Shown in pieces: positions 6,162-6,482 of a stretch of 6,482 nt of DNA. How positions within the stretch are numbered: position 1 is the stretch's first letter; every line of letters begins with the position of its first letter. Made by a program: the position numbers and the translations under genes. The DNA comes from an uncultured Lachnospiraceae bacterium. Lineage in GTDB: Bacteria; Bacillota_A; Clostridia; Lachnospirales; Lachnospiraceae. Below the pieces are notes generated by a model that saw nothing but the letters and a program-made list of their open reading frames with translations, was not told where the DNA came from and did not search any database. The stretch covers positions 1 to 6,482 of the forward strand of contig CATLIP010000141.1 in assembly GCA_949957035.1 (NCBI GenBank). The letters are read 5' to 3'.

Positions 6162-6193
6162 AGGCTGTAAGGAGACTTTCTTGCAGCTTTTTT
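6162..6193 (+). terminator. Intrinsic terminator in the ABC-F leader (attenuator)
   Basis: AGGCTGTAAG (6162-6171) pairs with CTTGCAGCTT (6180-6189), with two G-U pairs and an 8-base loop, and the T run is 6188-6193. It lies about 86 bases before the ABC-F start codon and downstream of that gene's promoter, so it would stop transcription before the gene unless disrupted. It may also serve as the end of the upstream importer operon. Confidence 0.8.
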
Positions 6194-6278
6194 CGTATTC
6201 TATACTATTTTCTCATTGACGGCGGCAGTATTGAGCATTGGGAAATGGCGGATACGGATGAACAGGAGGTGCGCGTAT

Positions 6279-6482
6279 ATGGCAATGATTGATGTTGTTA
6301 ATTTGAGTTTTTCCTATGAGGGCAGTTTTGAGGAAGTGTTTCAGGACGTGTCCTTTCGGATTGATACAGATTGGAAACTGGGGTTTGTGGGACGCAACGG
6401 ACGTGGTAAGACTACGTTTTTGAAGCTTCTTCTGGGGAAATATAAATATCAGGGAAATATCATATCCTCAAGCACAGAGTTT
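6279..6482 (+). CDS. ABC-F ATPase, Lsa-like ribosomal protection protein, N-terminal fragment
   Basis: Sixty-eight N-terminal codons are visible and the frame runs off the right edge. AGGAGGT (6264-6270) 8 bases before ATG 6279 is an excellent ribosome site; a second ATG two codons on is less well placed. The protein shows an N-terminal ABC domain opening, IDVVNLSFSYEG, then DTDWKLGFVGRNGRGKTTFLKLL (from residue 29) with Walker A GRNGRGKTT (38-46). The wording DTDWKLGFVGRNGRGKTTFLKLLLGKY is typical of the Lsa group of ABC-F proteins as I remember it. Members act on the ribosome, not in the membrane: they bind the E site and displace lincosamides, streptogramin A and pleuromutilins. The visible part lacks the second ATPase domain and the interdomain linker that decides specificity, so the resistance role is inferred. 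The attenuator-like leader supports the call. A housekeeping ABC-F factor is the main alternative. Confidence 0.8.
   Translation, partial: MAMIDVVNLSFSYEGSFEEVFQDVSFRIDTDWKLGFVGRNGRGKTTFLKLLLGKYKYQGNIISSSTEF

Larger units (their letters stand above)
6007..6193 (+). promoter_or_regulatory. Predicted ribosome-mediated transcription attenuator
   Basis: Two mutually exclusive folds can be drawn. Fold A: TGAAAGGATG (6007-6016) pairs with CATCCTTTCA (6091-6100), TTTCTTGCTA (6024-6033) with TAGCAGGAAA (6075-6084), and GCATAAC (6049-6055) with GTTATGC (6065-6071), leaving the terminator at 6162-6193 free to form. Fold B: GCAGGAAAGTC (6077-6087) pairs over 11 bases, with one G-U, with GACTTTCTTGC (6174-6184), destroying the terminator. 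A ribosome held on the mini-ORF would hide 6024-6033 and favour fold B. A further hairpin (6121-6126 with 6144-6149, inner 6127-6130 with 6138-6141) lies between and may act as a pause site. Pairings are seen directly; regulation by antibiotic is inferred from the downstream ABC-F gene. Confidence 0.65.

Overview
The window reads as chromosomal DNA of a gut-type anaerobic Firmicute, most likely a Lachnospiraceae relative. The basis is a DUF1848 protein, a pyrophosphate-dependent phosphofructokinase, strong AGGAGG-type ribosome sites, near-consensus sigma-A promoters, a tRNA without an encoded CCA end, and an Lsa-like ABC-F gene. The genus is inference. All supported genes lie on the + strand, and I see no insertion sequence, CRISPR array, phage gene or origin.

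Layout. (1) 1-265: C-terminal end of a DUF1848 cysteine-rich protein. (2) 291-1151: a membrane-anchored M15-family D,D-carboxypeptidase-like zinc peptidase. (3) 1181-1349: a self-contained tRNA-Arg(ACG) unit with a perfect TTGACA-17-TATAAT promoter and a terminator. (4) 1448-1606: a 52-residue four-cysteine protein resembling only the N-terminal part of DUF1667, ending in an 11-bp tandem repeat. (5) 1638-3033: pfp as a single-gene unit with promoter and strong terminator. (6) 3112-5942: a three-gene ABC importer operon (ATPase, lipoprotein, permease) of the nitrate/sulfonate/NMT1-like class, substrate unknown. (7) 5951-6482: promoter, long structured leader and the start of an Lsa-like ABC-F gene that runs off the right edge.

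The most interesting part is the leader at 5951-6278. It has a good promoter, a six-codon ORF (MKKISC) with a GGAG site, and an intrinsic terminator about 86 nt before the ABC-F start codon. One strand segment (6075-6087) can pair either with the end of the mini-ORF (6024-6033) or with the terminator's right arm (6174-6184). The copies TTTCTTGCTA and TTTCTTGCAG supply the two alternative partners. This is the logic of ribosome-stalling transcription attenuation. It would let a ribosome-targeting antibiotic switch on a ribosome-protection gene. The base pairings are visible in the sequence; the mechanism is inference.
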